64,000 bases of DNA from Candidatus Saccharimonadota bacterium (GCA_028289065.1 JAQGHA010000013.1:1-64000); one strand, 5' to 3'. Shown: positions 27,470 through 37,950, numbered from the stretch's first letter. The notes: generated by a model not told the origin, from the letters alone. Made by a program: numbers and translations.

Positions 27470-28263
27470 TGGATTTCGACTACTGGAAAAAACAGTCTCC
27501 CGATACGCCAATTTTTCCAGACGTTGAATGGAGTAAACCGGAAACCAAGACGCACTCTGGTAAGTTGGGGATTATTGGTGGCAATAAGCTTGGTTTCGCG
27601 GGCGTCGCCGAGGCATATTCAATTGCTATTAAAAGTGGAGTAGGGCAAGTACGAGTATTGCTACCGGATGCTTTAAAAAAGGCTATACCGAAAACAATTT
27701 CCGACACGGTATATGCACCAACAAACCCATCCGGCAGTCTGTCAAAAGATGCCATTGCCGAGATGGTAGCGCTTGGCGCTTGGGCGGACGAAGTGTTACT
27801 TATTGGGGATGCCGGCCGGAGTAGCGAAACCGCCATCGTCTATGAACAATTCCTACAAAGCTATTCTGGTAAATTAGTTGTTACCCGCGATGCTATCGAT
27901 TTAGTGAAAAATAACACCCAGGCACTTATTGAGCGACCTAACACCTTATTAATCGCATCGTTTGCCCAATTACAAAAAATATTTCAAGCTGTCTATTACC
28001 CAAAAGTGCTGACTTTTAGCATGCAATTAACTCAATTAATTGAAGCGGTCCATAAATTTACCATCACATATCCAGTGAGTATTGCAGTCCTTCATAAAGA
28101 CTATTTAATTATTGCCCATGATGGTCAGGTGGTTTCAACCGAGTGGGGTAACCCAATGGCAATCTGGCGTGGTGACGTCGCCAGTAAAGCAGCCGCCTAT
28201 TGGCTGTGGAACCCAACCAAGCCGCTCGAAGCTGCGGCAACCGCCATTGTGGCTAAATTCTAG
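27469..28263 (+). CDS. NAD(P)H-hydrate dehydratase / carbohydrate kinase-like (NnrD family)
   Basis: GKLGIIGGNKLGFAGVAEAYSIAIKSGVGQVRVLLPD. Confidence 0.65.
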   Translation: MDFDYWKKQSPDTPIFPDVEWSKPETKTHSGKLGIIGGNKLGFAGVAEAYSIAIKSGVGQVRVLLPDALKKAIPKTISDTVYAPTNPSGSLSKDAIAEMVALGAWADEVLLIGDAGRSSETAIVYEQFLQSYSGKLVVTRDAIDLVKNNTQALIERPNTLLIASFAQLQKIFQAVYYPKVLTFSMQLTQLIEAVHKFTITYPVSIAVLHKDYLIIAHDGQVVSTEWGNPMAIWRGDVASKAAAYWLWNPTKPLEAAATAIVAKF

Positions 28264-28300
28264 GCATAAAAAACGAGCTATAAAAGCTCGTTAATAATTG

Positions 28301-28387
28301 TGGTGGGCGAGGGGGGACTTGAACCCCCACTCTATTGCTAGAACCAGATTTTGAGTCTAGCGCGTCTACCGATTCCGCCACTCGCCC
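28301..28387 (-). tRNA. tRNA-Leu (CAA anticodon), CCA encoded
   Basis: Reverse complement GGGCGAGTGGCGGAATCGGTAGACGCGCTAGACTCAAAATCTGG..GGGGGTTCAAGTCCCCCCTCGCCCACCA; anticodon loop CTCAAAA. Confidence 0.95.
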
Positions 28388-28401
28388 GTGTATTGTATGC
28401 G

Positions 28402-28442
28402 CTAGCGCGTCTACGCATGTTACGTAATCCGCCACTCGCCCG
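28402..28442 (-). pseudogene. Partial duplicate of the tRNA-Leu 5' half
   Basis: CGGGCGAGTGGCGGATT-acgtaacatgc-GTAGACGCGCTAGC versus functional CGGGCGAGTGGCGGAATCGGTAGACGCGCTAGA. Confidence 0.75.
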
Positions 28443-28507
28443 TAACATAAGAGCTCTCGCTCAAACACTTTAAGTATTGTACAATAAAAACTAGTAGGAA
28501 TATAGAT

Positions 28508-29734
28508 ATGAAGCCTGAAATCAGCAGTTCTGGTGGGAACCTTTCGAACGGCACACCAGCAAATCAAAATCAAAATGCCGCTGCGAATGTAATCCGTTCG
28601 CAGATTGATGCTATGTACGGCGGTAATGCCGTCGCTTCGCCACAGCCGCAAACCCAACCCCAAGCTGCCGCTCCACTTCAGGATCAATCTCAACCACAAG
28701 CTCAACATACGGCCAATCCATACGACCGTAATCACGAGCAACACCCTCAGCCTGAAGCCGAACAATGGAAACAATACCATAGTGCTTGGCAAACGTATTA
28801 CCAAAAGTATTACGAAGGCTATTATGCCGCTCAACAAACCCCAGCCGCACCCACCAGCCAACAGCCTACCCAAGCAATTGGCTCGGCATCTAGCAGCGAT
28901 GGTTTTTTTACCCAACAAACCGACCTGGAAGCAACTACTGATGAATTAAACAAAGACCAAGCTTTATACGAACTTCGCCAAAAGCTTCTTGGCAAAGTGC
29001 AAGATTCCGCTAAGAAAATTCGCGGTAGCCGACACTTTATTCCAATCGCCGCATCACTGGCAGTTGTTCTTATCTTCGTATTCTTGCAGTACAACCGTAT
29101 ATTTATTGCGAGCGTGAATGCCTACGTATCACCCGGTACGATTAGCCAGCAAAATATTGTCATCGACCCATCTGGCGACACATCGGTAACAGCAGAATCT
29201 CGTTTGATCATTCCTAAAATCAACGTTGATGTACCGGCAATTTATAACGTTGGCAACGACTACAATTCACAAATGGCTGCTATGTCTAATGGAGTAGCGC
29301 ACTTTGCTATTCCAGGCGCCTCAAGCCACCCCGGCCAAGTTGGTAATACGGTTTTGTCAGGTCACAGTAGCAACGACTTATTCGATGGCGGTGATTATAA
29401 GTTCATCTTTGCTCAACTCGAAAAAATGGCCGTAGGCGATACCATTTACACAAACTATGAAAGTAAACGCTATACCTACGTGGTTACTAAAACCGAAGTG
29501 GTCAAGCCATCTGAAGTAGGCAAGTTAGTCTATCCAACTACTAAACCAATGCTGACACTTATTACTTGTACGCCACTAGGAACAGCGTTGAACCGTCTAT
29601 TAGTAACTGCCGAACAAGTCAGCCCGGACCCAGCACAAGCTGTCGTAGCACCAGTTGATGACGGTACAACGGCTGATGCGGATATCCCTGGTAACTCACC
29701 GACCTTTTTCGAACGATTGTTTGGCGCTCGCTAA
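28508..29734 (+). CDS. sortase with Q/P-rich N-terminal extension and TM
   Basis: GVAHFAIPGASSHPGQVGNTVLSGHSS; LTLITCTPLGTALNRLLV (catalytic His, Cys, Arg). Confidence 0.88.
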   Translation: MKPEISSSGGNLSNGTPANQNQNAAANVIRSQIDAMYGGNAVASPQPQTQPQAAAPLQDQSQPQAQHTANPYDRNHEQHPQPEAEQWKQYHSAWQTYYQKYYEGYYAAQQTPAAPTSQQPTQAIGSASSSDGFFTQQTDLEATTDELNKDQALYELRQKLLGKVQDSAKKIRGSRHFIPIAASLAVVLIFVFLQYNRIFIASVNAYVSPGTISQQNIVIDPSGDTSVTAESRLIIPKINVDVPAIYNVGNDYNSQMAAMSNGVAHFAIPGASSHPGQVGNTVLSGHSSNDLFDGGDYKFIFAQLEKMAVGDTIYTNYESKRYTYVVTKTEVVKPSEVGKLVYPTTKPMLTLITCTPLGTALNRLLVTAEQVSPDPAQAVVAPVDDGTTADADIPGNSPTFFERLFGAR

Positions 29735-29747
29735 ATAAGCTATTCGT

Positions 29748-31220
29748 TTATTCGAGAATCATTTTGACGCGCTGTAATGTAAAGCCATCACCAGCTTTAC
29801 CAATACTATAGAAGAAACGTCCATTTTGGCTAATGCTGGCATCAAAATCGCCTGTTACTGCACTAATTGAGTAGATGTTCGAGTTATCAAAGTCACGCAT
29901 GACCAGTTTGCCGTTTTGTTGGTTCCAGACGTGGGCTATATCTAGCCATTTTAGCGGCGTAGAGGCAGCCGCTTCGGTAGCATCCAGGTTACCGGTAGCG
30001 CTGCGAGAATGTTCTAATTCGTAGGTGATAAACGATGTACCAGCTTGCGCTAAAATGTAATCACTTTTAGGGCTAAACGTTAATTGAGTAACAGGGCCGA
30101 CAAGGTCCATGGTTGCAAATTGTTTTAAGTTCGTCATGTCATCGTTTCCAGAAACTTGGTAATTGCCTTTAAGAATAGTTACTTTGGCTCCTTCGGCAAT
30201 GGCAACGTAGTTATCATTGAAATAATTTCCAACTGCAATTTTCAGGACTGTATCAAGTGAGTCAACCTGGCGGAGTACATGCGGTTGGTCGTCGCCATCA
30301 CGATATACGCCTGCAACCCGCTTCGTGTTGTCTGACGGGTTAATGCCAACATAGCTGATTGTATTAGTATCAAAGAGTTCGAATGACTCTACGTTCGATA
30401 CTAATGCCCGTGAAATTGTAGCTGAAGATATATCTAATTTACGAATAATATTGTCGTCGGCCAGGCCAAACAGGGTGCGACCATTAGTACCAGCAAACTT
30501 CATGTCTTTAAAGCCAACGCTGAGAAGTCGAGTAATATTAATACTTTGTGAAACGTTTTCAGTATCAACCATCAGCCATTCTAGCTGGCCATTGAATTCG
30601 TGCTTGATAAGAACATAACGACCGCCATTATTCCATTCATTCAACGTGAAGCTATGCACCACACCAACAGTTGCTGGGTCGCTATATAATGTAGCCGGCA
30701 ATGTCAGGCTTGATAGACTTACGTCAGCCGATTGTAAATCAGCCAGCTGAAAGACTGGTTGGTCGGCTGTTTCTTGCAACAACATAAATTTATTATTCGG
30801 TGAGGATTTTGCTCCGACGATATTCTTATAGTTTGCTACTGTTTGCGGAGAGCGTTCTTTTGGAACAAAGCGAGCATAATCAAGCCAGGTCAGCGTACCA
30901 GCCGCAAAATCCAACTGACGAGACCAGTCCTCGTATTTATCCCTTTTAAAGAGTACCGAGTGAATACCAGCGGCAACGGTTTGCTTCCCAGCCGTACGAA
31001 CGCCAGTATTTTTGCCATCTATATATACTTCGGCATTATTAGGGGTTGAGTCAAATTGTAGCAGGGCGCCCTGAGCCAGCCGGCCATTGCCACTATCGAG
31101 GCGAAAGCCCAATAAGAAAAGAATCGTAACTGTTAATATAATCAGCACCGAAATAGTGGCGATAACTGAAAAGAAAATGCGCCGGAAAAGTAGTTGTTTT
31201 TTAGTAGGTCGTTTAAACAT
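29748..31220 (-). CDS. PEGA-domain membrane protein
   Basis: N-terminal TM; LLQFDSTPNNAEVYIDGKNTGVRTAGKQTVAAGIHSVLFKRDKYEDW. Confidence 0.75.
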   Translation of the reverse strand: MFKRPTKKQLLFRRIFFSVIATISVLIILTVTILFLLGFRLDSGNGRLAQGALLQFDSTPNNAEVYIDGKNTGVRTAGKQTVAAGIHSVLFKRDKYEDWSRQLDFAAGTLTWLDYARFVPKERSPQTVANYKNIVGAKSSPNNKFMLLQETADQPVFQLADLQSADVSLSSLTLPATLYSDPATVGVVHSFTLNEWNNGGRYVLIKHEFNGQLEWLMVDTENVSQSINITRLLSVGFKDMKFAGTNGRTLFGLADDNIIRKLDISSATISRALVSNVESFELFDTNTISYVGINPSDNTKRVAGVYRDGDDQPHVLRQVDSLDTVLKIAVGNYFNDNYVAIAEGAKVTILKGNYQVSGNDDMTNLKQFATMDLVGPVTQLTFSPKSDYILAQAGTSFITYELEHSRSATGNLDATEAAASTPLKWLDIAHVWNQQNGKLVMRDFDNSNIYSISAVTGDFDASISQNGRFFYSIGKAGDGFTLQRVKMILE

Positions 31221-31370
31221 AAAAGTGCCTTTATAGTATAGCAAAATTTAATGACTTTTTATGAAGTGCTTGCATAAGCATAATGCTTTGCTCTACTATA
31301 GGCTATAACGATGTGTGGGCACGGAGGCTTACATATTAATGCGAGTAAACCTGCGAGGATTTAACACCAG

Positions 31371-32390
31371 ATGCCAAACAATAAAACGATTACAATCAAC
31401 GGACGCGCCTACGACGCGGTGACCGGCCTTCCTATTAGTGAACGAGTATACGACCAAGTCAGTCGTGTCTCAAATGCTAACAAAGTAGCTGCCAAAAAAC
31501 CTGAAGCCGAGGCTAAACCGAAACCGGCCCCTAAACCAGCTGTCAAACGTGATGCCGCTACGGCAGCGACCGCTGTTCACAGCCAAACTCAACGCTCACA
31601 AACATTACTACGCCGAGCTACCAAAAAACCGGCGGCAGCTGCTAAACGCCCAACCACTGGCCGTCACATGGACATGGCCCGTAGCACCAGCGTTAGTAAA
31701 TTCGCTCCGCACCCAGTTGTCAGTGAAACTCCTAAACCGAAGGCTCCGGTTACACCAGATAAAGCCCCTCAAGTTCACCCAGTAGCCGCCAAAGCTGTTG
31801 CACGATCATCAGCTGCTAAAGCAGTAGCCGCCAAACCAGCTACTGCCAAGCAAGTGAAGGATACGGCAATTGCAAACGCCTTAGCCGCTCCTAAGCAAAA
31901 GCCAGCTAAAGCCGATAAAATGACTAATAAATTGCGAGGCCGAGTGTTTATCGTCATTGCCATCATTTTAGCAGTCGCCTTAGGCCTCTATGCCGTATAC
32001 CATTTCGTCCCAAGCGTATCGGTAAGTATTGCCTCAGCTCAATCCGGTGTCAAAGCCAGCTATCCTGAATACGTTCCAGATGGATTTAGCCTTAACCACC
32101 CGGTTACGTATAGCGATGGTGAAGTAGTACTGAAGTTTAAATCGAACAGCAATGAAAACAGTTACACCATTACCCAAACTCGCAGCTCATGGGATTCATC
32201 AGCCGTTCTTGATAACGTAGTCCGCCCAGATGCTGGCGAAAACTACATTACTACTAAAGAACGTGGCCTGACAGTTTACTCTTACGGCAACAATGCTGCC
32301 TGGGTTAACGGCGGCGTCCTGTACGTCATCTCCAGCAACAACGCACCACTTTCCGGCGAACAAATTAGACACATCGCCACAAGCCTTTAA
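31371..32390 (+). CDS. A/K/P-rich membrane-anchored hypothetical protein
   Basis: Low-complexity AKP N-terminus, TM RVFIVIAIILAVALGLYAVYHF. Confidence 0.7.
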   Translation: MPNNKTITINGRAYDAVTGLPISERVYDQVSRVSNANKVAAKKPEAEAKPKPAPKPAVKRDAATAATAVHSQTQRSQTLLRRATKKPAAAAKRPTTGRHMDMARSTSVSKFAPHPVVSETPKPKAPVTPDKAPQVHPVAAKAVARSSAAKAVAAKPATAKQVKDTAIANALAAPKQKPAKADKMTNKLRGRVFIVIAIILAVALGLYAVYHFVPSVSVSIASAQSGVKASYPEYVPDGFSLNHPVTYSDGEVVLKFKSNSNENSYTITQTRSSWDSSAVLDNVVRPDAGENYITTKERGLTVYSYGNNAAWVNGGVLYVISSNNAPLSGEQIRHIATSL

Positions 32391-32409
32391 TTATTGAATA
32401 TCTCGCATA

Positions 32410-32539
32410 GGCAGAGGCATACCACCGTACTTACAGGTGGGTAGAGCTAGCGCCATGGGCGTAAGCTTCCTCCGTTCCAAAAACGGAAGAAGCTACCCCA
32501 TAAAGCGCCCACCTGAAAGTACGGTGGTATGCCTCAGCC
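32410..32539. repeat. 130-bp inverted-repeat element
   Basis: GGCAGAGGCATACCACCGTACTT (32410-32432) versus AAGTACGGTGGTATGCCTCAGCC (32517-32539), 22/23 complementary, plus inner stems AGGTGGG/CCCACCT and GGGTAG/CTACCC. Confidence 0.92.
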
Positions 32540-32572
32540 TAATCCGTTAAACATGCTATAATTAAAGTAATT

Positions 32573-34006
32573 ATGACAATCGTTCGATCTCGTTTCGCCC
32601 CAAGCCCGACTGGCTATATGCATGTCGGTGGTGTTCGTACTGCGCTGTTTTCGTGGCTACTTGCGCGCCAAGCAGGGACTGATGGCACGTTTATTCTTCG
32701 GATTGAAGATACCGACAAGGTACGTGAAGTTGAAGGTAGTATTGTTCAAATTGAAAATAGCCTGCGCTGGTTAGGCATTGAATGGGATGAAGGTATTGAT
32801 AAGGGTGGGCCAGATGCGCCGTACCTACAATCGGAACGGTTAACCATTTATAAAGAATGGGCACAAAAGCTAATTGATTCTGGCCGGGCTTATGCCGACC
32901 CTTATACGTCTGAAGAAGTTGAAGCTTTTCGACAATTAGCTAAGGACGAAAAACGGCCATTTCTTTACCGCGACCATCGTCCCGAGAACCCACCGGTTTG
33001 GGATGGAACGCAACCTTTGCGTTTCAAATCTGATCCAAAGCCATATAAATGGACCGATGCTGTTATGGGCGAACTTTCCACCGGCCCGGATGCAATTGAT
33101 GATTTTATTCTTGTTAAAGGTGATGGTTACCCAACTTATAATTTTTGTCACATCGTTGATGACGCTATTATGGGCATTACACACGTGCTGCGCAGCCAAG
33201 AATTTATCGCCAGTACGCCTAAATTCTTAAACCTTTATGATGCTTTAGAGGTTACTCCTCCGACCTTGGCCACTTTACCGTATGTCATGGCAATCGACGG
33301 CAAGAAGAAACTTGGCAAACGTGACGGTGCTAAAGATATTTTGGAATATGGTAACGAAGGCTACTTACCAGAAGCAATGGCGAATTTCTTAGCAACACTT
33401 GGATGGAACGATGGTACCGAGCAAGAAATCTTTACTATCGACGAACTTCTTGAAAAGTTCTCACTGGACCGTGTTCAAAAAAGCCCAGCCCGTTTTGATG
33501 AGCAGCGCCTGCTTTGGCTGAATGGCCAGCACATTCGCTTGCTTTCACTCGACGACCTTTATATTCGAAGCCTCAGTTTCTGGAGCAAGAATGCGCTTGA
33601 AGCCGGCGAAGCCCGACAAAAGCAAGTATTAGAACTCGTGAAAGATCGCTTGAAAACACTGGCTGACATTCCAACTATTACTGACTATTTCTTTGAAGAA
33701 CCAACTCCTAATTGGTCAATGATCGAGGGCAACAAACAATTAGTTGCCTTAGGTAAAGAGGGGATTTTGCCACTTCTTCAACAAGCGAAGGTAGCACTTT
33801 CTGAAAGTGACTATACACCCGAAGCCTTGCAAGAAACCCTTAACGGTTTGCTTGAAACTACTGGTCAAAAACCAGGTATTCTTTTTAGCCTCATTCGTTT
33901 AGCGGTATCATGGGCACCATTTAGCCCAGCACTTAACGACACACTCGCTGTCCTAGGAAAAGAGACGGTAATTAACCGCCTCGAAGTATCTATCAACGCG
34001 TTATAA
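32573..34006 (+). CDS. gltX: glutamyl-tRNA synthetase
   Basis: RFAPSPTGYMHVGGVRTALFSWLLAR; KKKLGKRDGA. Confidence 0.97.
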   Translation: MTIVRSRFAPSPTGYMHVGGVRTALFSWLLARQAGTDGTFILRIEDTDKVREVEGSIVQIENSLRWLGIEWDEGIDKGGPDAPYLQSERLTIYKEWAQKLIDSGRAYADPYTSEEVEAFRQLAKDEKRPFLYRDHRPENPPVWDGTQPLRFKSDPKPYKWTDAVMGELSTGPDAIDDFILVKGDGYPTYNFCHIVDDAIMGITHVLRSQEFIASTPKFLNLYDALEVTPPTLATLPYVMAIDGKKKLGKRDGAKDILEYGNEGYLPEAMANFLATLGWNDGTEQEIFTIDELLEKFSLDRVQKSPARFDEQRLLWLNGQHIRLLSLDDLYIRSLSFWSKNALEAGEARQKQVLELVKDRLKTLADIPTITDYFFEEPTPNWSMIEGNKQLVALGKEGILPLLQQAKVALSESDYTPEALQETLNGLLETTGQKPGILFSLIRLAVSWAPFSPALNDTLAVLGKETVINRLEVSINAL

Positions 34007-34007
34007 A

Positions 34008-34196
34008 TCAGTCGGATGATCGGCTAATCGTTTGACCATCGTCTTCATCGTAGTCAGGCTCAGATTGATCCATGACATTACCAGAAATACCAAATGCTCG
34101 GGCAGCAATTTCTCGTTGTATATTCTCTAAATCTTCAAATAGGTAGACTTCCCGAAGTTGATGGGTTACTTCTTGGTTGCGTTCTAGAATTTTCAT
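34008..34196 (-). CDS. small hypothetical protein
   Basis: 62 aa ORF convergent with gltX. Confidence 0.5.
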   Translation of the reverse strand: MKILERNQEVTHQLREVYLFEDLENIQREIAARAFGISGNVMDQSEPDYDEDDGQTISRSSD

Positions 34197-34237
34197 AATT
34201 AAACACAGTATACCACTTTTTCGCGTCTGTTATAATA

Positions 34238-35350
34238 ATGCTTATGCAAAGGCCTTCCGCGAAGAAGCCAGCCGATTCATTTCTGCCCAAAATGCTCGTG
34301 TGGTTCAAACAACACAAAAAGCTCGCAATAATCTTGGGTATTATTTTAGTGCTGTGTATTGCGGCCGCATCGGTTGCAGCCTTTTATTCTTTAACTCAAA
34401 AGCCGCCTGTAGAAGTAACGCAAACAGTGAAACCGGCGCCATTACCCGTTCCTGAGCCAATTAAATATTATTCACCATTAACTGGTGCACTCGTTGAAAC
34501 CGAAGCTGCCACTCACCAAGCTGTAACTGGCCTTATGATGGAAAACAGCCCAGATGCTCGGCCGCAATCTGGGTTAAAAAATAGTGGCGTAGTATTTGAG
34601 GCCATTGCCGAAGGTGGCATAACCCGTTTCTTAGCCTTATACCAAGAACAAAAGCCTCAGCTTATCGGCCCGGTCCGTAGTGTTCGTTTGTACTACGTTG
34701 ATTGGGTGGCTGCCTTTGACGCTAGCGTCGCCCATATTGGCGGTAGCGCCGCGGCCTTAAAAGAAGTTCGTAACGGCAACTATCGCGACATCGACCAGTT
34801 CTTTAACGCCCCGGCTTATTGGCGAGCCAGTGACCGTTATGCACCTCATAATGTATATACGAGTTTTGAAAAACTGGATGCTTTGAATGCGAAAAAAGGC
34901 TACACCACTTCTGATTTCACAGGTTTCACTCGTAAAGATAGCGTTGCAACAATTCCTGCAGCCAGCAGTATCGACGTTAAAATAAGTGGCCCTTTGTTTA
35001 ATAGCCATTACAATTACAACCCGACAAATAACACCTACGACCGTTCGCAAGCTGGCGCGGCCCATACCGATAGGGAAGCCGGCCAAATAAGCCCACGAGT
35101 GGTTATTGCTATGAAAGTAGACCAGAAAAAGATATTTGAAGATGGCTACCGTGAACAAATTGATGCTATTGGCAGTGGTTCAGCCACTATATTCCAAGAT
35201 GGCACCGTCCAGGAAGTAACCTGGCGCAAAACCAGCAAAACCGCTCAAATTACGTTCACCGATGCCGCCGGCAAAGATGTACCATTAGCTCGAGGGCAAA
35301 CTTGGATTACGGCGATTCCAAATGGCAGCGGGAGCGTATCATGGCAGTAA
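34238..35350 (+). CDS. DUF3048-type lipoprotein/membrane protein
   Basis: ALYQEQKPQLIGPVRSVRLYYVDWV; APHNVYTS. Confidence 0.8.
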   Translation: MLMQRPSAKKPADSFLPKMLVWFKQHKKLAIILGIILVLCIAAASVAAFYSLTQKPPVEVTQTVKPAPLPVPEPIKYYSPLTGALVETEAATHQAVTGLMMENSPDARPQSGLKNSGVVFEAIAEGGITRFLALYQEQKPQLIGPVRSVRLYYVDWVAAFDASVAHIGGSAAALKEVRNGNYRDIDQFFNAPAYWRASDRYAPHNVYTSFEKLDALNAKKGYTTSDFTGFTRKDSVATIPAASSIDVKISGPLFNSHYNYNPTNNTYDRSQAGAAHTDREAGQISPRVVIAMKVDQKKIFEDGYREQIDAIGSGSATIFQDGTVQEVTWRKTSKTAQITFTDAAGKDVPLARGQTWITAIPNGSGSVSWQ

Positions 35351-36912
35351 TTAATAAACCACAACTGGTTAAGGATTTCTTCCCTCGCTTCAAACGTGGC
35401 GCTATTTTTCTTATCATTATTTTGCAGGTAGTTATTCTTTTATCCATCGCCGTTGCCTTACAATACTTTGGCTTCTTCAATGACAACCCGCTGGCATTTG
35501 TGGGCACATTAGTTGCCCAAAGCGTACTAGGTGTCATCGCGTCACTCATATTATTCCGTTTCGTGGCTCAGCCAATTAAACACCTACTAGCCGCCATCAC
35601 CCATATTGCTGGGGAACCAACCAGCACCACACCACCAAACCCTAACGAAGAACACTTTGCTAAAAACGGCTTCAAACCGGTGCTTCAAACTATCTACCAA
35701 TTAGCAGCCGATACACCAAACCCCTTAGCCGAAGGCGAGGCTCAACTTAATAAAGCAACGTCAACCGGCGTTATTGAAACCAGCTCAAAAGCGTCAATTG
35801 AAGGGGCGCTGGATGCAACGATCTGTGGGTTTGTGGTGATGAATTCTGATCGAAAAATTACCTATGCTAATAAAGCGACGCCGTTACGAGTCGACCAAAA
35901 TGGCGTTCAATCTTTGGACCTCTTGTTTAACGAAAACGACACCATTGATACCTGGTGGGATGAGTGCGACAAGAATGCAGTTCGGGCTGAGAACACTTGG
36001 CCGCGCATTACCAACAAAATGCCAAACGAAGAGGATCGCCGCTATTTCGACGTAATTGCTTCATATAACAAAGGTACTTCCAGCGAAGTTGTTATTACTT
36101 TGATTGATCGCACCCATCTATATAGCGTTGGCGAAGAAGAGCTGGATTTCATTGCCTTTGCTGCCCACGAACTTCGGGGGCCAATTACGGTTATTCGCGG
36201 TTACCTTGACGTGTTACAAGATGAATTAAGTGAAGTATTGCAACCGGACCAAAAAGAATTATTCCACCGGCTGACGGTTTCGGCAAACCGATTGTCGGGC
36301 TATATTAATAATATTTTGAACACCTCACGCTTTGACAGGCGACACCTTAAAATGCACTTGGCCCAAACTACCTTGGCGGACGTCTACGATACCATCCGCG
36401 ACGACATGCAGTTACGGGCTAGCTCTCAAGCCCGCTCGTTGGCCGTTACTATACCCGATGGCCTACCAAATATTGCCGCCGATACAGCCAGCCTCAGCGA
36501 AGTGTTCGCTAACCTGATCGATAACGCGATTAAATATAGTAACGATGGTGGAGTGATTAATGTCATTGCCACCTCGAAGGGTGACACGGTTGAAATTGCT
36601 ATTGAAGACTTCGGAATCGGTATGCCCGGAAACGTAGTTAGTAACCTATTCCAAAAGTTCTACCGCTCACACCGTTCACGGGAATCCGTAGCCGGGACAG
36701 GCATCGGCTTATACATAAGTAAGGCAATCGTCGAATCACATGGCGGAAATATAAGTGTACGCAGCGAAGACGGCAAGGGCAGCACATTTACCGTATCGCT
36801 ACCAACCTACCAAATAGTTGCAGACAAGCTCAAAGCAGGTAATAATGGAAATGAAGTATTGATTAATAACGAAGGTGGATGGATTAAAAACCATACCATG
36901 TATAGGGGATAA
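35341..36912 (+). CDS. sensor histidine kinase
   Basis: FAAHELRGPITVIRGYLDVLQ; NLIDNAIKYSNDGG; GTGIGLYISKAIVESHGG; start overlaps the previous stop. Confidence 0.92.
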   Translation: MAVINKPQLVKDFFPRFKRGAIFLIIILQVVILLSIAVALQYFGFFNDNPLAFVGTLVAQSVLGVIASLILFRFVAQPIKHLLAAITHIAGEPTSTTPPNPNEEHFAKNGFKPVLQTIYQLAADTPNPLAEGEAQLNKATSTGVIETSSKASIEGALDATICGFVVMNSDRKITYANKATPLRVDQNGVQSLDLLFNENDTIDTWWDECDKNAVRAENTWPRITNKMPNEEDRRYFDVIASYNKGTSSEVVITLIDRTHLYSVGEEELDFIAFAAHELRGPITVIRGYLDVLQDELSEVLQPDQKELFHRLTVSANRLSGYINNILNTSRFDRRHLKMHLAQTTLADVYDTIRDDMQLRASSQARSLAVTIPDGLPNIAADTASLSEVFANLIDNAIKYSNDGGVINVIATSKGDTVEIAIEDFGIGMPGNVVSNLFQKFYRSHRSRESVAGTGIGLYISKAIVESHGGNISVRSEDGKGSTFTVSLPTYQIVADKLKAGNNGNEVLINNEGGWIKNHTMYRG

Positions 36913-36914
36913 CC

Positions 36915-37286
36915 GTGGCTATTAAAACTATTCTGATTGTCGAAGACGACCGATTCATTGGTGAAATGTACGTACGCAGCTTGAAAAAGTCCGGCTACGA
37001 AGTTGACTGGATGGTGGATGGCAACGATGGGTTGATCGCCGCTCGCAATAAACAATACGACCTTATACTTCTCGACGTTATGCTACCCGAACGACGTGGC
37101 AGTGAAATTTTAGAAGCGCTACGTGGCACCGAAGATTTAATTCCACATTCAAAAGTTCTGGTACTCACCAACTTCGAACAAGATGACGAATCACGTATGG
37201 CTATGGAAGCCCGGGCCGATGGTTACCTTATTAAAGCGGAGATTACCCCAAGTAAATTACTCTCTGTCATTGAACGGCTTGGCTAA
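36915..37286 (+). CDS. response regulator (receiver-only)
   Basis: ILIVEDDRFIGEMY; LILLDVMLP; VLTNFEQD; GTG start. Confidence 0.9.
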   Translation: MAIKTILIVEDDRFIGEMYVRSLKKSGYEVDWMVDGNDGLIAARNKQYDLILLDVMLPERRGSEILEALRGTEDLIPHSKVLVLTNFEQDDESRMAMEARADGYLIKAEITPSKLLSVIERLG

Positions 37287-37287
37287 T

Positions 37288-37950
37288 ATGGACAGCAATC
37301 ATCAGCTTGATGCGCCTAATGATACCGAGTTTAAAAACATCGAACACATCCAAGATCGAAGTGACCTCACGGGCATTTACCGCGAAGCTGGCAAGCCATA
37401 TGAAGGTGAAATTCTTTCGGCTGAAGACCGTGCCAAAACAAAGGCCGAAGAACTTGAAGCCATTACCAGCGGACTTGGACGGTCAGCGCTTAGCATTGGC
37501 CTGTTCGTGCCATACCCGTTCATAAGCGGGCTATTACTGTCTGTAGGGCTGTATACTGCCGTAGGTATACATCCAATTGTCTTAGCAATATTGGTTTTTC
37601 TGGCTGGTGGCTTTTGGTTAATTAGTTCGTACAAAGCATACTCGTCAATTTTTAAAACCTTTTATAAACACGCTCTGCGCGCTGGACCATTCTTGGTAGT
37701 GGCACTTATTAATATAATGTTGGCATCGCAAATAATTTACGACTTGGTCGTTAACGAATTCGCCAGCGAGTCATTGTTATTCAACGCCGCCTTAATGTCG
37801 TTGTTACTGCTAATGTACAGCCTTATCGTGACGTACATATTATTAGGGATCTGGGGTAACTCGAAACTCAGTTCTGCTATAAAAGTGCTCGTATCGGCAC
37901 TTACTATCGCCGTTTCTGGCTTTTTCGTACTGATTACCTACCTGAACTAG
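37288..37950 (+). CDS. integral membrane protein
   Basis: Start MDSNHQLDAPND; several hydrophobic segments. Confidence 0.65.
   Translation: MDSNHQLDAPNDTEFKNIEHIQDRSDLTGIYREAGKPYEGEILSAEDRAKTKAEELEAITSGLGRSALSIGLFVPYPFISGLLLSVGLYTAVGIHPIVLAILVFLAGGFWLISSYKAYSSIFKTFYKHALRAGPFLVVALINIMLASQIIYDLVVNEFASESLLFNAALMSLLLLMYSLIVTYILLGIWGNSKLSSAIKVLVSALTIAVSGFFVLITYLN

Noticed and set aside
28253-28918. 221-aa minus-strand ORF overlapping tRNA-Leu and the sortase N-terminus
   Set aside because: Covers a tRNA and lies antisense to the well-supported sortase gene; composition is typical of a spurious frame.
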